A DNA stretch of 53,468 nt from an uncultured Acidobacteriota bacterium. Its GTDB lineage: Bacteria > Acidobacteriota > Thermoanaerobaculia > Multivoradales > SZUA-115. The stretch spans positions 1 to 53,468 of the forward strand of contig CALMKX010000376.1 of NCBI GenBank assembly GCA_937867335.1, written 5' to 3'. The notes below the pieces were generated by a model, which saw only the letters and a program-made list of their open reading frames with translations, was not told where the DNA came from and did no database searches. Shown in pieces: positions 31,194 through 40,030 of this stretch (position 1 is its first letter; each line of letters starts with the position of its first letter). Position numbers and translations under genes: made by a program.

Positions 31194-32072
31194 TCACCCG
31201 GGCTCGAGACCGGGCACGCCCTGGAGCACCGCGCGGACGGCGGTGACCGAAAGACTGTTGCCGGCGAGGCGCCAGAGTGTGCGGTCCGGGAGTTCGGCTG
31301 GCAAGCGGTAGGTATCGGCGAACCCCAGCAAGCGCAGCACTTCTCGGGGCGAGAACCGCCGCGGGCCCTGGCTGCCCCGCAGATAGGAACCCGAGCGCAC
31401 CGGCGAGTGGCCGTAGGCGGCGGTGAAACAGGCGGCCACGGCAGTAGGGTCCGCAGGGTCGACCACATCCAGAGCGCGGGCATAGCTCTGTGCCAAGCTC
31501 GGCTCCAACTCTCTCCCGGGCGCTTCGAGGTCGAGGAAATCCACCAGCGGCCGGAGTGGAACCGGCTCGAAAGTCCACGGGGCCAGACTCTCGAGGCCGG
31601 CGAGCAAGTAGTAGCGCTGGCGCCGGTTGGGAACTCCGAGCTCGGTGGGGCAGAGCAGCCTCTCTCGCCATGAGTAGCCAGCGCTCTCGAGCGAGGCAAG
31701 CAGCCGACCGCGGCTTCTCGAGCCGAGGAAGCCGGGAACGTTCTCGAGGGCGAGGAAGCGGGGCCGGAGCTCCTCGATGGCCGGTATCAAGGCGAGCAAG
31801 GCTCGGGCTCGAGGATCCCGGTCGTCCAGCTGCTTGCCGCGGACAGTGTAGGGCTGACAAGGAGGCGAGAGCCACCAGAGCTCGGCATCGAGGGCGCCGA
31901 GGGTGGCCACCGGGATGGACTCGACGGTGGCGGCCCGGGCCGGGTGCGGAAAATTCGCCCGATAGAGGCCGAGCGCTACCTCGTTGATGTCGAGCGCGGC
32001 CACCACCTCGGCGCTCGCCGGCAAGGCCGCGGCGCAGCCGCCGATGCCGCAGAAGAGCTCCAGCACCCGCAA
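31194..32072 (-). CDS. Dnmt2-like cytosine-5 methyltransferase (probable tRNA MTase)
   Basis: 292 residues. The SAM motif is VLELFCGIGGCAAAL at the N-terminus; motif IV SPPCQPY has catalytic Cys72; motif VI is ENV (110-112); motif VIII is NRRQRYYLL. Cys214-Phe-Thr (ACFTAAYG) followed by SGSYL matches the CFT region special to Dnmt2/TRDMT1 enzymes, which methylate C38 of tRNA instead of DNA; the short target-recognition region also fits. Geobacter has such an enzyme acting on tRNA. No restriction endonuclease is nearby. The start is TTG 32072 or GTG 32066. Last gene of a minus-strand operon, convergent with the helicase-like gene seven bases away. Confidence 0.85.
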   Translation of the reverse strand: MRVLELFCGIGGCAAALPASAEVVAALDINEVALGLYRANFPHPARAATVESIPVATLGALDAELWWLSPPCQPYTVRGKQLDDRDPRARALLALIPAIEELRPRFLALENVPGFLGSRSRGRLLASLESAGYSWRERLLCPTELGVPNRRQRYYLLAGLESLAPWTFEPVPLRPLVDFLDLEAPGRELEPSLAQSYARALDVVDPADPTAVAACFTAAYGHSPVRSGSYLRGSQGPRRFSPREVLRLLGFADTYRLPAELPDRTLWRLAGNSLSVTAVRAVLQGVPGLEPG

Positions 32073-32092
32073 CCGAGCCGGCTCCGTCCTGG

Positions 32093-32362
<270 letters not shown>

Positions 32363-32403
32363 GGCAACCTCGGAAGTTGAACGTTCGGGATCGAGAAAGC
32401 CGG

Positions 32404-33117
32404 CTAGGGTGCCGCCGGCGGGGTGGAGCGGGCGAAGACCTCGGCGAGGAAACCCAAGAGCTCCTGGTGGAATTTCTCCGGCTTCTCCAGGTAGCAGGCG
32501 TGGCCGGCTCCGGCGAAGCGCACCACTCGAGCTTCGGTCGAGATCTTGGCCAGCCGATCGGCTCCGGCCACGGGCACGATGGCGTCCTCCGTGCCCCAGA
32601 GGATCAGCGCCGGCACTTCGAGCTTGGCCCCTCGCCGGGCGTAGTCGTCGATTCCAGCCGGAGCGATCGGAACCCAGCCGGCCACCAGGTCCGGCCGCTC
32701 GGCCACCAGCGGGAAGGCGTAGAGCCCCGAGCGCGAGGGGGCCACCACCACCACGGGCTCGCCGCTGAGCAAGGGCAAGAGAGAGGCCAGGAAAGTGCTC
32801 GGCGAGACTTGGGTGGGCGAGGAGCCGGCCGTGCCGGGGAGGTCGAGGGCGAGGGCCCGGTAGCCGGCCCGCGCGAGAACGTCGAGGGTGCCGAGGTCCA
32901 CCCAGGTGCGCGCGTTGTAGCGGGCGCCGTGGAGGAGCAGCACGGTCGGCGCATCCTGCGGCCCCGCGCCGAAGAGATGCAGGTCGGCTCCGAGGAAGCT
33001 CAGGGTCTCCTCGCGTGGCGCCGGGGCGGTGGCCTTGGCGGCTTCCGCCCCGGGCGCCGGGCGGCTCGAGGCGGCGGCGAGGAGGATCGTGAGGCCCAGT
33101 CGGGCGAAGTGGAGCAT
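32404..33117 (-). CDS. Exported alpha/beta hydrolase, ABHD14/CIB-like
   Basis: 237 residues with an N-terminal signal-like segment. VLLLHGARYNARTWVDLG, LALDLPGTAGSS, nucleophile elbow APSRSG (Ser), WGTEDAIVP (Asp) and GHACYLEKP (His) form the triad. The HGxRxxxxTWxxLGTL pattern resembles animal ABHD14 and its bacterial relatives. Human ABHD14B was reported to accept acetyl groups from lysine onto CoA; whether that applies here is unknown. ATG 33117 follows GAGG. The gene lies 15 bases after the M48 protease gene. Confidence 0.82.
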   Translation of the reverse strand: MLHFARLGLTILLAAASSRPAPGAEAAKATAPAPREETLSFLGADLHLFGAGPQDAPTVLLLHGARYNARTWVDLGTLDVLARAGYRALALDLPGTAGSSPTQVSPSTFLASLLPLLSGEPVVVVAPSRSGLYAFPLVAERPDLVAGWVPIAPAGIDDYARRGAKLEVPALILWGTEDAIVPVAGADRLAKISTEARVVRFAGAGHACYLEKPEKFHQELLGFLAEVFARSTPPAAP

Positions 33118-33132
33118 CAGGCACCAGCCTCG

Positions 33133-34863
33133 TCAGGAAGGCTTGACCACCGAAGCTGCCAGCACTCGGGCCGCGGCACGGGTGGTCGGAGCGTGGGTGA
33201 GGATCCGGTTGATGCGGTCCAGGGCTTTGACGCTGTCTCCCACACCCTGGTAGAGCACCATCTCGGTGTAGAGCTGGTCCGCCAGCACTTCCTGGCGAGC
33301 GAGCACCGTCTCGGCGTGGCCCCCTTCCGGGTACTGTTTGAGGTAGGCGGCGCCGTTGGCGAGGTCCTTGTAGCTGCCGGCAGTCGCCGCCAGGCGCTGG
33401 TTGGCGAGACCGGCGAGCTCGGCCTCGTCGGTGCGGGAGGCGAGGTCCTCGAGCACCGCCAGGTCGTCGAGCAGCGGCACCAGCACCCGCAGCCCCGTGA
33501 GAGCCTTCTGGCCTGCGGGCGAGGTCGGCGCGGATTCCCACGCCTTGCGGTATTGCTCGACGGCCTTGCCGGGCTCCTGGCGGCGGCTGTAGGCGTCGCC
33601 CAGGGCGAGGGCCACAGTGGGTATTTCGGGGCGGCCGGGGAAGTTGCTCAAGAACTTCTCCAGAAACGCCGTCTCGTAGACTCCCCCCGCCACCACCTCC
33701 GAGGCCTTGGGGTAGAGCGCGTCGCGACCGGCTTCGAGCTCGCCGATCTCCTTCTCCAGGGTGGCGACGAGTGGGCTCTGGGCGTCGAGGTCACGCACCT
33801 TGGCGAGCTCACCGCGATACTCACCGAGCAAGGAGCCGTAGTCTCTCCCCAGCTCGGGCTCGGCGAGGGCCTTGTCCCGGCTCTGGTGCAGCCGGCCGAG
33901 GCGGATCTGCTCGGCCGCGGTCCCCTTGGGCCAGGCGAGCAGGGCCTCGTGATCGATCAACTCTTCCGCCTTGGCGTCCTTCTTGGCGGTTTTCAGATAG
34001 CCGAGCAGGGCTTCCTGGGTGCGCTGGCGGAAGCCGGACGGGTCCCGGCCGGGCATGCGGGTGAGCAGGGAAGCCCGCACCTCGGCGCCGCGGACGCGCT
34101 CGTCGAAGAAGGGGTGGGTCTGCCAGTAGCCGAACTCCCGGGACTGCGGCAGCCGCGCCGACATCAGGCTCATCAGCTCGGTCGTGCCGCTCGGAGCGAA
34201 ACCGGCCGCGGCGGCATAGCGCTGGCCCTCGTCGTCGGCCTCCCGCTCGAAGTCGCGGCTGTAGCTGCGCAGCAGGAGCTCGGAGAGCACCAGCGTGGAG
34301 GCCACGGCTCCTTCCACGCTGGCCGTGTTGGGGTCCACTTCCGGGCCTTGGCCGGGATCCCGCGGGTGTTGGGGCCCGGTCGGGTCGTACGGATCCCGGT
34401 TCTTGCTGGCGTTGACCATCACTCCCACCATCACCGCCTGCGAGAGGATCGAGAGCAGGGTCGAGCGGCGCTCCATGCGCACGCCGTGGCGGGCCACCAC
34501 GTGGGCGATCTCGTGGCCGAGAAGGCCGGCCAGCATGTCGTCGGTGATGCCCATCCGCAGCATTCCGGTGGTGACGAAGATGTGTCCACCAGGGAGGGCG
34601 AAGGCGTTGGGTGCCGGCATCTCCACCACGTGGAAGGTGAGGGGAAAATCCGTGAAGTTGGCTTCCTGGGCCACGCGGTAGCCCACCTCGGCCACCCTCT
34701 CCTCATCCTTGGCATCCTTGCCGGCTCCGAACACCTCCACTGCCTGGCGCGCGGCGTTCAGGCTCTTGGTGTAGAGATCGGGGTCGCGGATGGTCTGGGC
34801 GGGGAGCCGGAGGGCGCAGAGGGCGAGCAGAGTGGCGGTGATGCGGAGTGCCAGCTTACGCAT
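33133..34863 (-). CDS. Periplasmic M48 metalloprotease with TPR-like C-terminus
   Basis: 576 residues from ATG 34863, with a signal peptide (ITATLLALCALRLPAQT). The zinc motif is GHEIAHVVARHG (HExxH), with the downstream Glu in DFEREADDEGQRYA, and NAFALPGGHIFV precedes it as in BepA/YfgC-type M48 proteases. The C-terminal 250 residues are helical repeats resembling TPRs (LALGDAYSRRQEPGKAVEQYRKA). BepA-like proteases act on outer-membrane assembly intermediates in Proteobacteria. First gene of a four-gene operon (protease, hydrolase, SEC-C, Dnmt2-like). It is divergent from an AMP-ligase remnant. Confidence 0.93.
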   Translation of the reverse strand: MRKLALRITATLLALCALRLPAQTIRDPDLYTKSLNAARQAVEVFGAGKDAKDEERVAEVGYRVAQEANFTDFPLTFHVVEMPAPNAFALPGGHIFVTTGMLRMGITDDMLAGLLGHEIAHVVARHGVRMERRSTLLSILSQAVMVGVMVNASKNRDPYDPTGPQHPRDPGQGPEVDPNTASVEGAVASTLVLSELLLRSYSRDFEREADDEGQRYAAAAGFAPSGTTELMSLMSARLPQSREFGYWQTHPFFDERVRGAEVRASLLTRMPGRDPSGFRQRTQEALLGYLKTAKKDAKAEELIDHEALLAWPKGTAAEQIRLGRLHQSRDKALAEPELGRDYGSLLGEYRGELAKVRDLDAQSPLVATLEKEIGELEAGRDALYPKASEVVAGGVYETAFLEKFLSNFPGRPEIPTVALALGDAYSRRQEPGKAVEQYRKAWESAPTSPAGQKALTGLRVLVPLLDDLAVLEDLASRTDEAELAGLANQRLAATAGSYKDLANGAAYLKQYPEGGHAETVLARQEVLADQLYTEMVLYQGVGDSVKALDRINRILTHAPTTRAAARVLAASVVKPS

Positions 34864-34953
34864 ATCCACGCCAGAGTAGCAGGAACCGTACCTGCGGCGA
34901 AGCGCAGGCTGGTGAGCCTCGGACAGGTCGTAGGCTGCTAAGCTCTGCCCACC

Positions 34954-35829
34954 ATGAGCTGGGTCGAGGACGTCGCGGCTGCGGCGCAGCAGATGCCGGA
35001 GGACCCTTGGCTCTTCGAGCCGGAGGGCCACGACTGGCGCTGGTTGTCCTTCGCAGAGGTGTGGCGGCGTTGCGCGCGGCTGGCCCACACCCTGGGCTCC
35101 CTGCCTCCAGGCACTCGCGTGGGCTACCCGGATCTCGCCTACTCCTGGGCCATCGTGGCCGATGTCGCCATTCAGGCGGCCGGCCTGGTGGCGGTGCCGG
35201 TAGCGCCGGGGGCTGCGGTCAAGGGGTTGGGTGGCTGGGTGCGTGGGCCGGTCGAAGTGCCGGAGCCAGCCGGGGTGCCTTGCTTCGTGATGGCCCCCGT
35301 CTCAGCCGACGAGTCGCCGACAGGGACCAGCCCGGGGGCCGGGCCCTTGGCCTCCGAGCTGCCGAGGCCCGGCGGTGGATTCGAACTCGAGGCCCCGCCC
35401 CGGAAGAAACCGCCACCGCTGCCGCCGCTCGGCGACAGCGGCTTCGCTCGGCTCGGCGCACCGGCCGGGGGCCGCGACGTGACCGTGCTGAGCGCGCCTC
35501 TCGAGAGCATCCTCGGGCGGCAGCTCTTGCTCTGGAGTGCGGCCAGCCGGGCGGCCCTGCTGCTGCCGGGAAGATCGGCCTGGCTGCCCGCAGCGGTGTG
35601 GGCTCGAGCCACGGTGCTGGCCGGCACCTCGGCTGAGCTCGCCCAGCTGCGGTCGGTTCCGGAGGTCGACCAACCCGTGGAGCGCTGGCGGCGCTCCCGA
35701 ATGGTGAGGCTGAGGGGTTGGGTGGGCTTCGGCGAGGCTCCCGCGGCGGAGCTCGAAGCCTATTGGAAAGCCCGCGGAGTCCGCATCGAGCCGCTCGGCT
35801 CAGCCGCCTCGGTCGCCCTTCCGCGGTGA
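34954..35829 (+). CDS. Degenerate AMP-binding (acyl-CoA ligase-like) protein
   Basis: 291 residues. The first 70 residues (WRWLSFAEVWRRCARLAHTLGSLPPGTRVGY and YSWAIVADVAIQAAGLVAVPVAP) follow the N-terminal fold of ANL-superfamily enzymes such as acyl-CoA synthetases. The defining P-loop (YTSGTTGxPK) and downstream YGxTE and GD motifs are absent. Residues 110-160 are Pro-rich linker, and the remaining 130 residues have only a faint likeness (LESILGRQLLLWSAASRAALLLP). It is about half the normal length, so it cannot adenylate. Probably a pseudoenzyme or decaying gene. It overlaps the convergent small gene at its 3' end by 30 bases. Confidence 0.6.
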   Translation: MSWVEDVAAAAQQMPEDPWLFEPEGHDWRWLSFAEVWRRCARLAHTLGSLPPGTRVGYPDLAYSWAIVADVAIQAAGLVAVPVAPGAAVKGLGGWVRGPVEVPEPAGVPCFVMAPVSADESPTGTSPGAGPLASELPRPGGGFELEAPPRKKPPPLPPLGDSGFARLGAPAGGRDVTVLSAPLESILGRQLLLWSAASRAALLLPGRSAWLPAAVWARATVLAGTSAELAQLRSVPEVDQPVERWRRSRMVRLRGWVGFGEAPAAELEAYWKARGVRIEPLGSAASVALPR

Positions 35830-36081
35830 AGCGGAGGAAGTCGAGTGGCGGCCTTCCACGGCGCCGTGGGCGGTTTCGGAGAAGACGCTGGTGCGCTCGA
35901 AAGGCCGCACGCCGGAGCCCTGCACTTCGAGTTCGCCCGCTTCCACGAGCCGTAGCAACGGGGGATGCTCCGCCGCGGCGTCGGCGATCTGGCCGCTCTT
36001 GCCCGGCGGCAGGTGCAGGGACTTGCCCTTCGGCAGGGGGACTCTCAGGGCCTTCTGGGACTTGTTCAAGAGGGTCTTCAT
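35800..36081 (-). CDS. Small conserved hypothetical protein
   Basis: 93 residues starting MKTLLNKSQKALRVPLPKGK, with GGAGGG upstream. PKGKSLHLPPGKSGQIADAAAEHPPLLRLVEAGELEV looks like a compact beta domain with a short helix; the C-terminal 35 residues are disordered. I recognise no named family, and no signal peptide is seen. It follows the SirB1-like gene by 21 bases and probably forms an operon with it. Confidence 0.6.
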   Translation of the reverse strand: MKTLLNKSQKALRVPLPKGKSLHLPPGKSGQIADAAAEHPPLLRLVEAGELEVQGSGVRPFERTSVFSETAHGAVEGRHSTSSASPRKGDRGG

Positions 36082-36102
36082 GGCGGTTCCCTCCAAGAAG
36101 CT

Positions 36103-36942
36103 CTAGTGGATGGTGCTCTGATCCTCGCGAGCCCGGGCGATCAGAGCTTCCACGGTCTGCTGGTCCGCCGGCTCAGGCTCGCTCTCGAGGTAGGTCTCGA
36201 GGTCCGCGATGCCGCTGCCGACCTCGCCGGTCTGCACTTTGAGCAGGCCCCGATCGCGCAGATTCTGAGCGTCGTCCGGGTGGAGCAGCAGCAGCTTGTC
36301 GACCATCCGCAGCGCCTCGGCGAGCTGGTTGTGACGCACGAAGAGGCTCTTCAGGTTGGTGATCAGCCGCACCAGGATCTCCTGCGGGCCGGCCGGGGCG
36401 AGGTATTTCGGATCGAAGCCGGCTTCGGATCCCGCCACCCGGGCGAAGAGCTCGGCGCATTCGGTGAGCGTCAACAGCTCGCCGCGATGGAAGGGGTCGA
36501 AAATCAGGCTGCGCTGCCGGCCGTGCCGCACGAGGAAATGGCCCGGGAAGCCGATTCCCTCGATCGGAATGCCCACCCGGGCGCCGATCTCCATCATTAC
36601 CAGGGAGAGGGAGATCGGGATTCCCAGGCGCCGCTCGATCACATGGTTGAGCAGGCTGTTGCGGCAGTCGTAGTAGTCCTCTTCGTTGCCGCGGAAACCC
36701 AGCTCGTGGAACAGGTATTCGGTGAGCAGCATGGCCTGCTGGAAGTCGTCCTGGGCGGGGCTCAGGCGGCGGGCGAGGGGCTCGGCGAGCTGGTCGAAGC
36801 GGGCGAGCGCCCTCTCCACGCAGAGCTCGGGCTCGAATTCGGCGGCGATCAACATCGCGGCACGGGCCAGGTCGATGCGCTCTTCAGGCTGCAGAACCAT
36901 ACGAGTGAATTCTTCACAAGCGCGCTGAGCGTTCGGCTTCAT
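36103..36942 (-). CDS. SirB1-family transglutaminase-like protein
   Basis: 279 residues. NSLLNHVIERRLGIPISLSLVMMEIGARVGIPIEGIGFPGHFLVR is the SirB1 (transglutaminase-like 2) core, and the last 80 residues carry TPR-like repeats (LFVRHNQLAEALRMVDKLLLLHP). The family is widespread and of unclear biochemical role. The usual active-site Cys is not obvious here beyond YYDCRNS. Cytoplasmic by composition. An A+T-rich leader lies upstream at 36960-37030. Confidence 0.88.
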   Translation of the reverse strand: MKPNAQRACEEFTRMVLQPEERIDLARAAMLIAAEFEPELCVERALARFDQLAEPLARRLSPAQDDFQQAMLLTEYLFHELGFRGNEEDYYDCRNSLLNHVIERRLGIPISLSLVMMEIGARVGIPIEGIGFPGHFLVRHGRQRSLIFDPFHRGELLTLTECAELFARVAGSEAGFDPKYLAPAGPQEILVRLITNLKSLFVRHNQLAEALRMVDKLLLLHPDDAQNLRDRGLLKVQTGEVGSGIADLETYLESEPEPADQQTVEALIARAREDQSTIH

Positions 36943-37059
36943 ACTGACTGGCTACCGGTTTGGGCCTCGGTGCTGCGCAGAGGGTTGCGAGTTCCGGACC
37001 CTTTTTTAATCTTAACTCGATTGTTGGTCTCAAGAGTGCGTCGAGATCGGCGAGAGCCA

Positions 37060-37081
37060 CTGCCGGCGGCCGGGCCGGCAG
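37060..37081 (-). terminator. Hairpin after the lipase/DUF4785-like operon
   Basis: 8-bp perfect stem CTGCCGGC (37060-37067) with GCCGGCAG (37074-37081), loop of six, 18 bases past the DUF4785-like stop on the minus strand. It has no T-run, so termination is plausible but weak. Confidence 0.4.
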
Positions 37082-37098
37082 CAGCCCTCGCTCTTCGC

Positions 37099-38352
37099 TC
37101 AGGGCTGGATCGTGCCGCCCACGTCTTGCCGGTGGAGCACGGCCAGGCGGCCTTGATCGATCAGCTCGAGCTGGCGCAACTCGTAGGGGGCAGCGAGGCC
37201 CGAGCCTGCAAGCAGACCGGCCGGGAAGAGCAGCTCGAGCTTACCGTTGCCGGCTTCGAGCCAGGCTGCGGAGTCCGCCACGGCGATCGGTTTCGACGCC
37301 CCTTGAGCGTCGTGGCCGAAGAGGGTGGCGCGCACCTCGTAGCGGCCCGGAGCGGCCGTTTCCACGGGGATCGTGAGGGTGAGACCGGCATCCCCGGAGC
37401 GGGCGCTCGCGCCGCCGGCCAAGCGGGCCGTGGGCAGCGCCACGGCGAAGCTGGTGCGGGCGTTGCGGAGGAAATCTCCGGCCGTGCCGTGACCGCTCGC
37501 GGCGACCTGGATCTCCCACAGGCCGGCACCGGCGCCGCTCGCCACCACCGGCTCGCGGGCGTCGAGTGCCAGGGTCGCCGAAAGCCCCTGGCTGCCCGGC
37601 TTGAACTGCAGCGGCCAACTGCGCCCGGCGGGAGAGGTGACGAAGCCGGTGGCACTGGCTAGAGCCAGCGGCGCCGCCCCGTCCTGGGCCTCGAGCCGCA
37701 CCTTCAGGCGCTCGCCGTCGAGGTAGCTGAAGCGGTCAGCGGCGAGCGAGAGCACCACCGTGCTCGCCCGGTCGAAGACGTGGAGCACCAGCTCCTGACC
37801 GGAAGCGAGGCCGGGCAGGCGGAGCGTGAAGCGGCCGCTGCCAAGCTCGCTCGAGAGCCGCACCGCCACCGTACCGGCCGGCACGGCGAGGCCGGCGGCC
37901 TCGAGGTCGGCGCCAGGGGCGATGAGGTCGAAACCGGTGCCGCGGGCGAGGCTCTGACCGCGAGGATCGACCAGCACCAGCGCGGCAGGGTCGAGGGCCG
38001 GGGCGCTCTTGGCGCCCACCGGAGAGAGCCGCACCAGGGCTCCCGGGGCGGTGGTCAGAAGCGGCACGCCGCGTTCGAGCTCGGCACCCGTGATGCGCAG
38101 CCAATGCTCGCGGCTCTCGGTGGGTTGAGGCCTCAGGTGGGTGGTGAGAGCCTGGTCCGACGGCAGCGCCCAGGCGAAGGCGACCGGCTCGCGAGAATTG
38201 TTGAGGCTGGGCCCGGCCGGCGGGGCGACGAGGGCTCGGGAAACCAGATCGGCTCCAGCGGGTGCCGACGCGGTGAATCGGGTTTGGGCCTGGACCGCTG
38301 CTGCCAGGCTGAGGGCGATGCCGGCGGTGGTGGCAAGAAGCGAAGTTCTCAT
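37099..38352 (-). CDS. Secreted beta-sandwich protein, DUF4785-like
   Basis: 417 residues with a signal peptide (TAGIALSLAAAVQAQT). The mature part is rich in beta strands (HWLRITGAELERGVPLLTTAPGALVRLSPVG near residue 85, then VLVDPRGQSLARGTGF and RFTLRLPGLASGQELVLHVFD), and ends in Ig-like repeats. It resembles DUF4785-type exported proteins. It lies 15 bases after the lipase-like gene and is co-transcribed with it, so it may be an accessory or folding partner of the lipase. The family call is tentative. Confidence 0.65.
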   Translation of the reverse strand: MRTSLLATTAGIALSLAAAVQAQTRFTASAPAGADLVSRALVAPPAGPSLNNSREPVAFAWALPSDQALTTHLRPQPTESREHWLRITGAELERGVPLLTTAPGALVRLSPVGAKSAPALDPAALVLVDPRGQSLARGTGFDLIAPGADLEAAGLAVPAGTVAVRLSSELGSGRFTLRLPGLASGQELVLHVFDRASTVVLSLAADRFSYLDGERLKVRLEAQDGAAPLALASATGFVTSPAGRSWPLQFKPGSQGLSATLALDAREPVVASGAGAGLWEIQVAASGHGTAGDFLRNARTSFAVALPTARLAGGASARSGDAGLTLTIPVETAAPGRYEVRATLFGHDAQGASKPIAVADSAAWLEAGNGKLELLFPAGLLAGSGLAAPYELRQLELIDQGRLAVLHRQDVGGTIQP

Positions 38353-38367
38353 CTCCGGAGTCTCCGT

Positions 38368-39228
38368 CTACAGGTCGTCGCGCAGGACGACGTCGAGGCC
38401 GAAGCACTGGCGCCGGCTCTGGTTGTGGGAAAGCGGTTCGGCTCCGGCCGTCACCGAGGTGTCGTAGAACCACACTCGCCCGGCGCCGGCCTGGCTGGTG
38501 CAGTTGAGGAAGCCATCCGAGCAGCTGGCGAGCCAGGCCTGAGTGACCTCCAGGCCGACGTTCAAGGTGTAGCCGCCGCAGTAGCTGTCCGGATCCCAGA
38601 TGGCGGAGTCGACATCGGTTCCCACCACGTCCCAGAAGCCCTTGGGCAGTGCCGGGCGGCCCGCCGTGCCGTAGAGGTAGTTGGCGTTGTAGTAGGCCAT
38701 CCAGCTGGTCTGCTGCATGCGCACGGCATCGCTCGCATAGCCCAGCAGCCAGCCCACCGCCTGCTCGAAGACGGTGCCGCTGATCACCGCGTCGGCGAGC
38801 GGCGTGCCCAGGCTGGACGGTGCCAGGGCGTTGACCCAGCGGATCTTGCTGATGATCGTCGGGTAGCGACTGTCCCAGGTGGGATTGCTCAGGATCCAGC
38901 GCATCACATTGCCGCCATTCGAGTGCGTGATCACCACCAGGTCGGTGATGCCCTGAGCGTTGATGAAGTTGTACAGCTGGGTGGCCAGACAACCGGCCGC
39001 GCCGGCGGTCCACATGTACTGATTGAAGTCGCAGTTGACCACCAGGTACTTGCTCGGGTCGGGCAAGCCCTGGCGTACCGAGTTGACGAAGCCGGACTGC
39101 CAGTAGTCGTTGAGAGCATCGGTCTGGCTGCCCGTCCCGTGGACGAAAGCCACCCCGGTCACTCCCCAGCCGGGCGCCGCCGCTGCGAGTCCCAGCAGCA
39201 GGAACGCCAAAATCCCACCTTTCCTCAT
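38368..39228 (-). CDS. Secreted lipase-like alpha/beta hydrolase
   Basis: 286 residues from ATG 39228, with GGAGGAAG upstream and a signal peptide (AFLLLGLAAAAPGWG). VAFVHGTGSQTDA is the oxyanion strand, and LVVITHSNGGNVMRWIL carries the nucleophile Ser. Several Cys in NCDFNQY, AGCLATQ and FLNCTSQ may form disulfides. It resembles exported triacylglycerol lipases or depolymerases; the substrate is not readable. First gene of a two-gene operon with the DUF4785-like gene. Confidence 0.75.
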   Translation of the reverse strand: MRKGGILAFLLLGLAAAAPGWGVTGVAFVHGTGSQTDALNDYWQSGFVNSVRQGLPDPSKYLVVNCDFNQYMWTAGAAGCLATQLYNFINAQGITDLVVITHSNGGNVMRWILSNPTWDSRYPTIISKIRWVNALAPSSLGTPLADAVISGTVFEQAVGWLLGYASDAVRMQQTSWMAYYNANYLYGTAGRPALPKGFWDVVGTDVDSAIWDPDSYCGGYTLNVGLEVTQAWLASCSDGFLNCTSQAGAGRVWFYDTSVTAGAEPLSHNQSRRQCFGLDVVLRDDL

Positions 39229-39405
39229 GTCTTCCTCCTCGAGAGCAGGCCTTGGGCCGGAGGGCGGCCCCCGATCCGCTCGGTTGGGTTTCTCTGCAAC
39301 CAAGGTGAGCAGCGTGCAAGAAAAGGAGACGCTTTTGATCACAAAATAGGCGGAAGCAAGCGCGAGACCCATGACGAGGGCCGGCGGCCGATCCGAGTGG
39401 AAGAA

Positions 39406-39981
39406 TCAGGCTGTGGCTTCGAGCTGCTTGCGCAGAATGGCGATCAGCGCCAGTGCCCGAGAGGTGGCGGGCTGGCGCACTTCGGGATCCTCCCGGACAG
39501 CGCCGGTCAGGTCCTGAGCGGCTTCGAGCAGCTTGCCGCGGCGCAGCCGCACTTCGCCCCGGCCGGCCAGGGCTGGCGCCGAGTAGGGGTTGATCTCGAG
39601 CGAGCGGGAGAAATAGCCCTCGGCCTCCTCGAGCTGGTTCTCACGCTGGGCGATCCAGCCGAGAGCGAGCTGGAAGTAGGCATCGTAAGGGTCGAGCAGT
39701 GCCAGGCCGCGGAAGATCCTCCGCGCCTTGTCGAGCAGATTCTCGGCGAGGTAGGCGTAGCCGGTTTCGGCGAGCTCGTATTGGGCCTTCTTGCCGATGC
39801 CCTCGAGCTCGCCGAGAGTGATCCGGCCGAGCACGAAGTCGCGCAGCTTCTTCGGGTTGTAGGCGACGATCTGGGCGCCGGCAGCGGCCGCGGCTTCGAG
39901 GTCGGTGGCCGAAGGGCCGCTGGGTGGGGGCTCGACCGAGCTCGGCAAGGGGGTGCCTAGCAGCGTTTCGACGGGACTCAT
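39406..39981 (-). CDS. TPR protein B, SycD/LcrH-like chaperone candidate
   Basis: 191 residues after GGAGGAGAG. RDFVLGRITLGELEGI precedes three TPRs (AQYELAETGYAYL, RRIFRGLALLDPYDAYFQLALG, AEGYFSRSLEINPYS). The TPR layout, with a LDPYDAYFQLALG core, resembles class II type III secretion chaperones such as SycD/LcrH. It is a close paralogue of 41544-42128: over the 77 residues from GAQIVAY to LGWIA I count about 60 identical. It lies 49 bases after MIIC protein B in an apparent operon, so it is probably that protein's partner. Chaperone function is inferred. Confidence 0.75.
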   Translation of the reverse strand: MSPVETLLGTPLPSSVEPPPSGPSATDLEAAAAAGAQIVAYNPKKLRDFVLGRITLGELEGIGKKAQYELAETGYAYLAENLLDKARRIFRGLALLDPYDAYFQLALGWIAQRENQLEEAEGYFSRSLEINPYSAPALAGRGEVRLRRGKLLEAAQDLTGAVREDPEVRQPATSRALALIAILRKQLEATA

Positions 39982-40030
39982 GGCTTCTCTCCTCCCTGTG
40001 GCTCAAGCTCGACGTCGAGCGATTCAGGGT

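Noticed and set aside
31194-32072. DNA restriction-modification methyltransferase
   Set aside because: No endonuclease gene is adjacent and the CFT region with a short recognition part fits Dnmt2-type tRNA enzymes better.
39332-39345. TTTTGATCACAAAA as a CRP-type operator upstream of the lipase
   Set aside because: Only the outer five bases and the TGATCA core pair, spacing does not fit a CRP site, and there is no regulator context.
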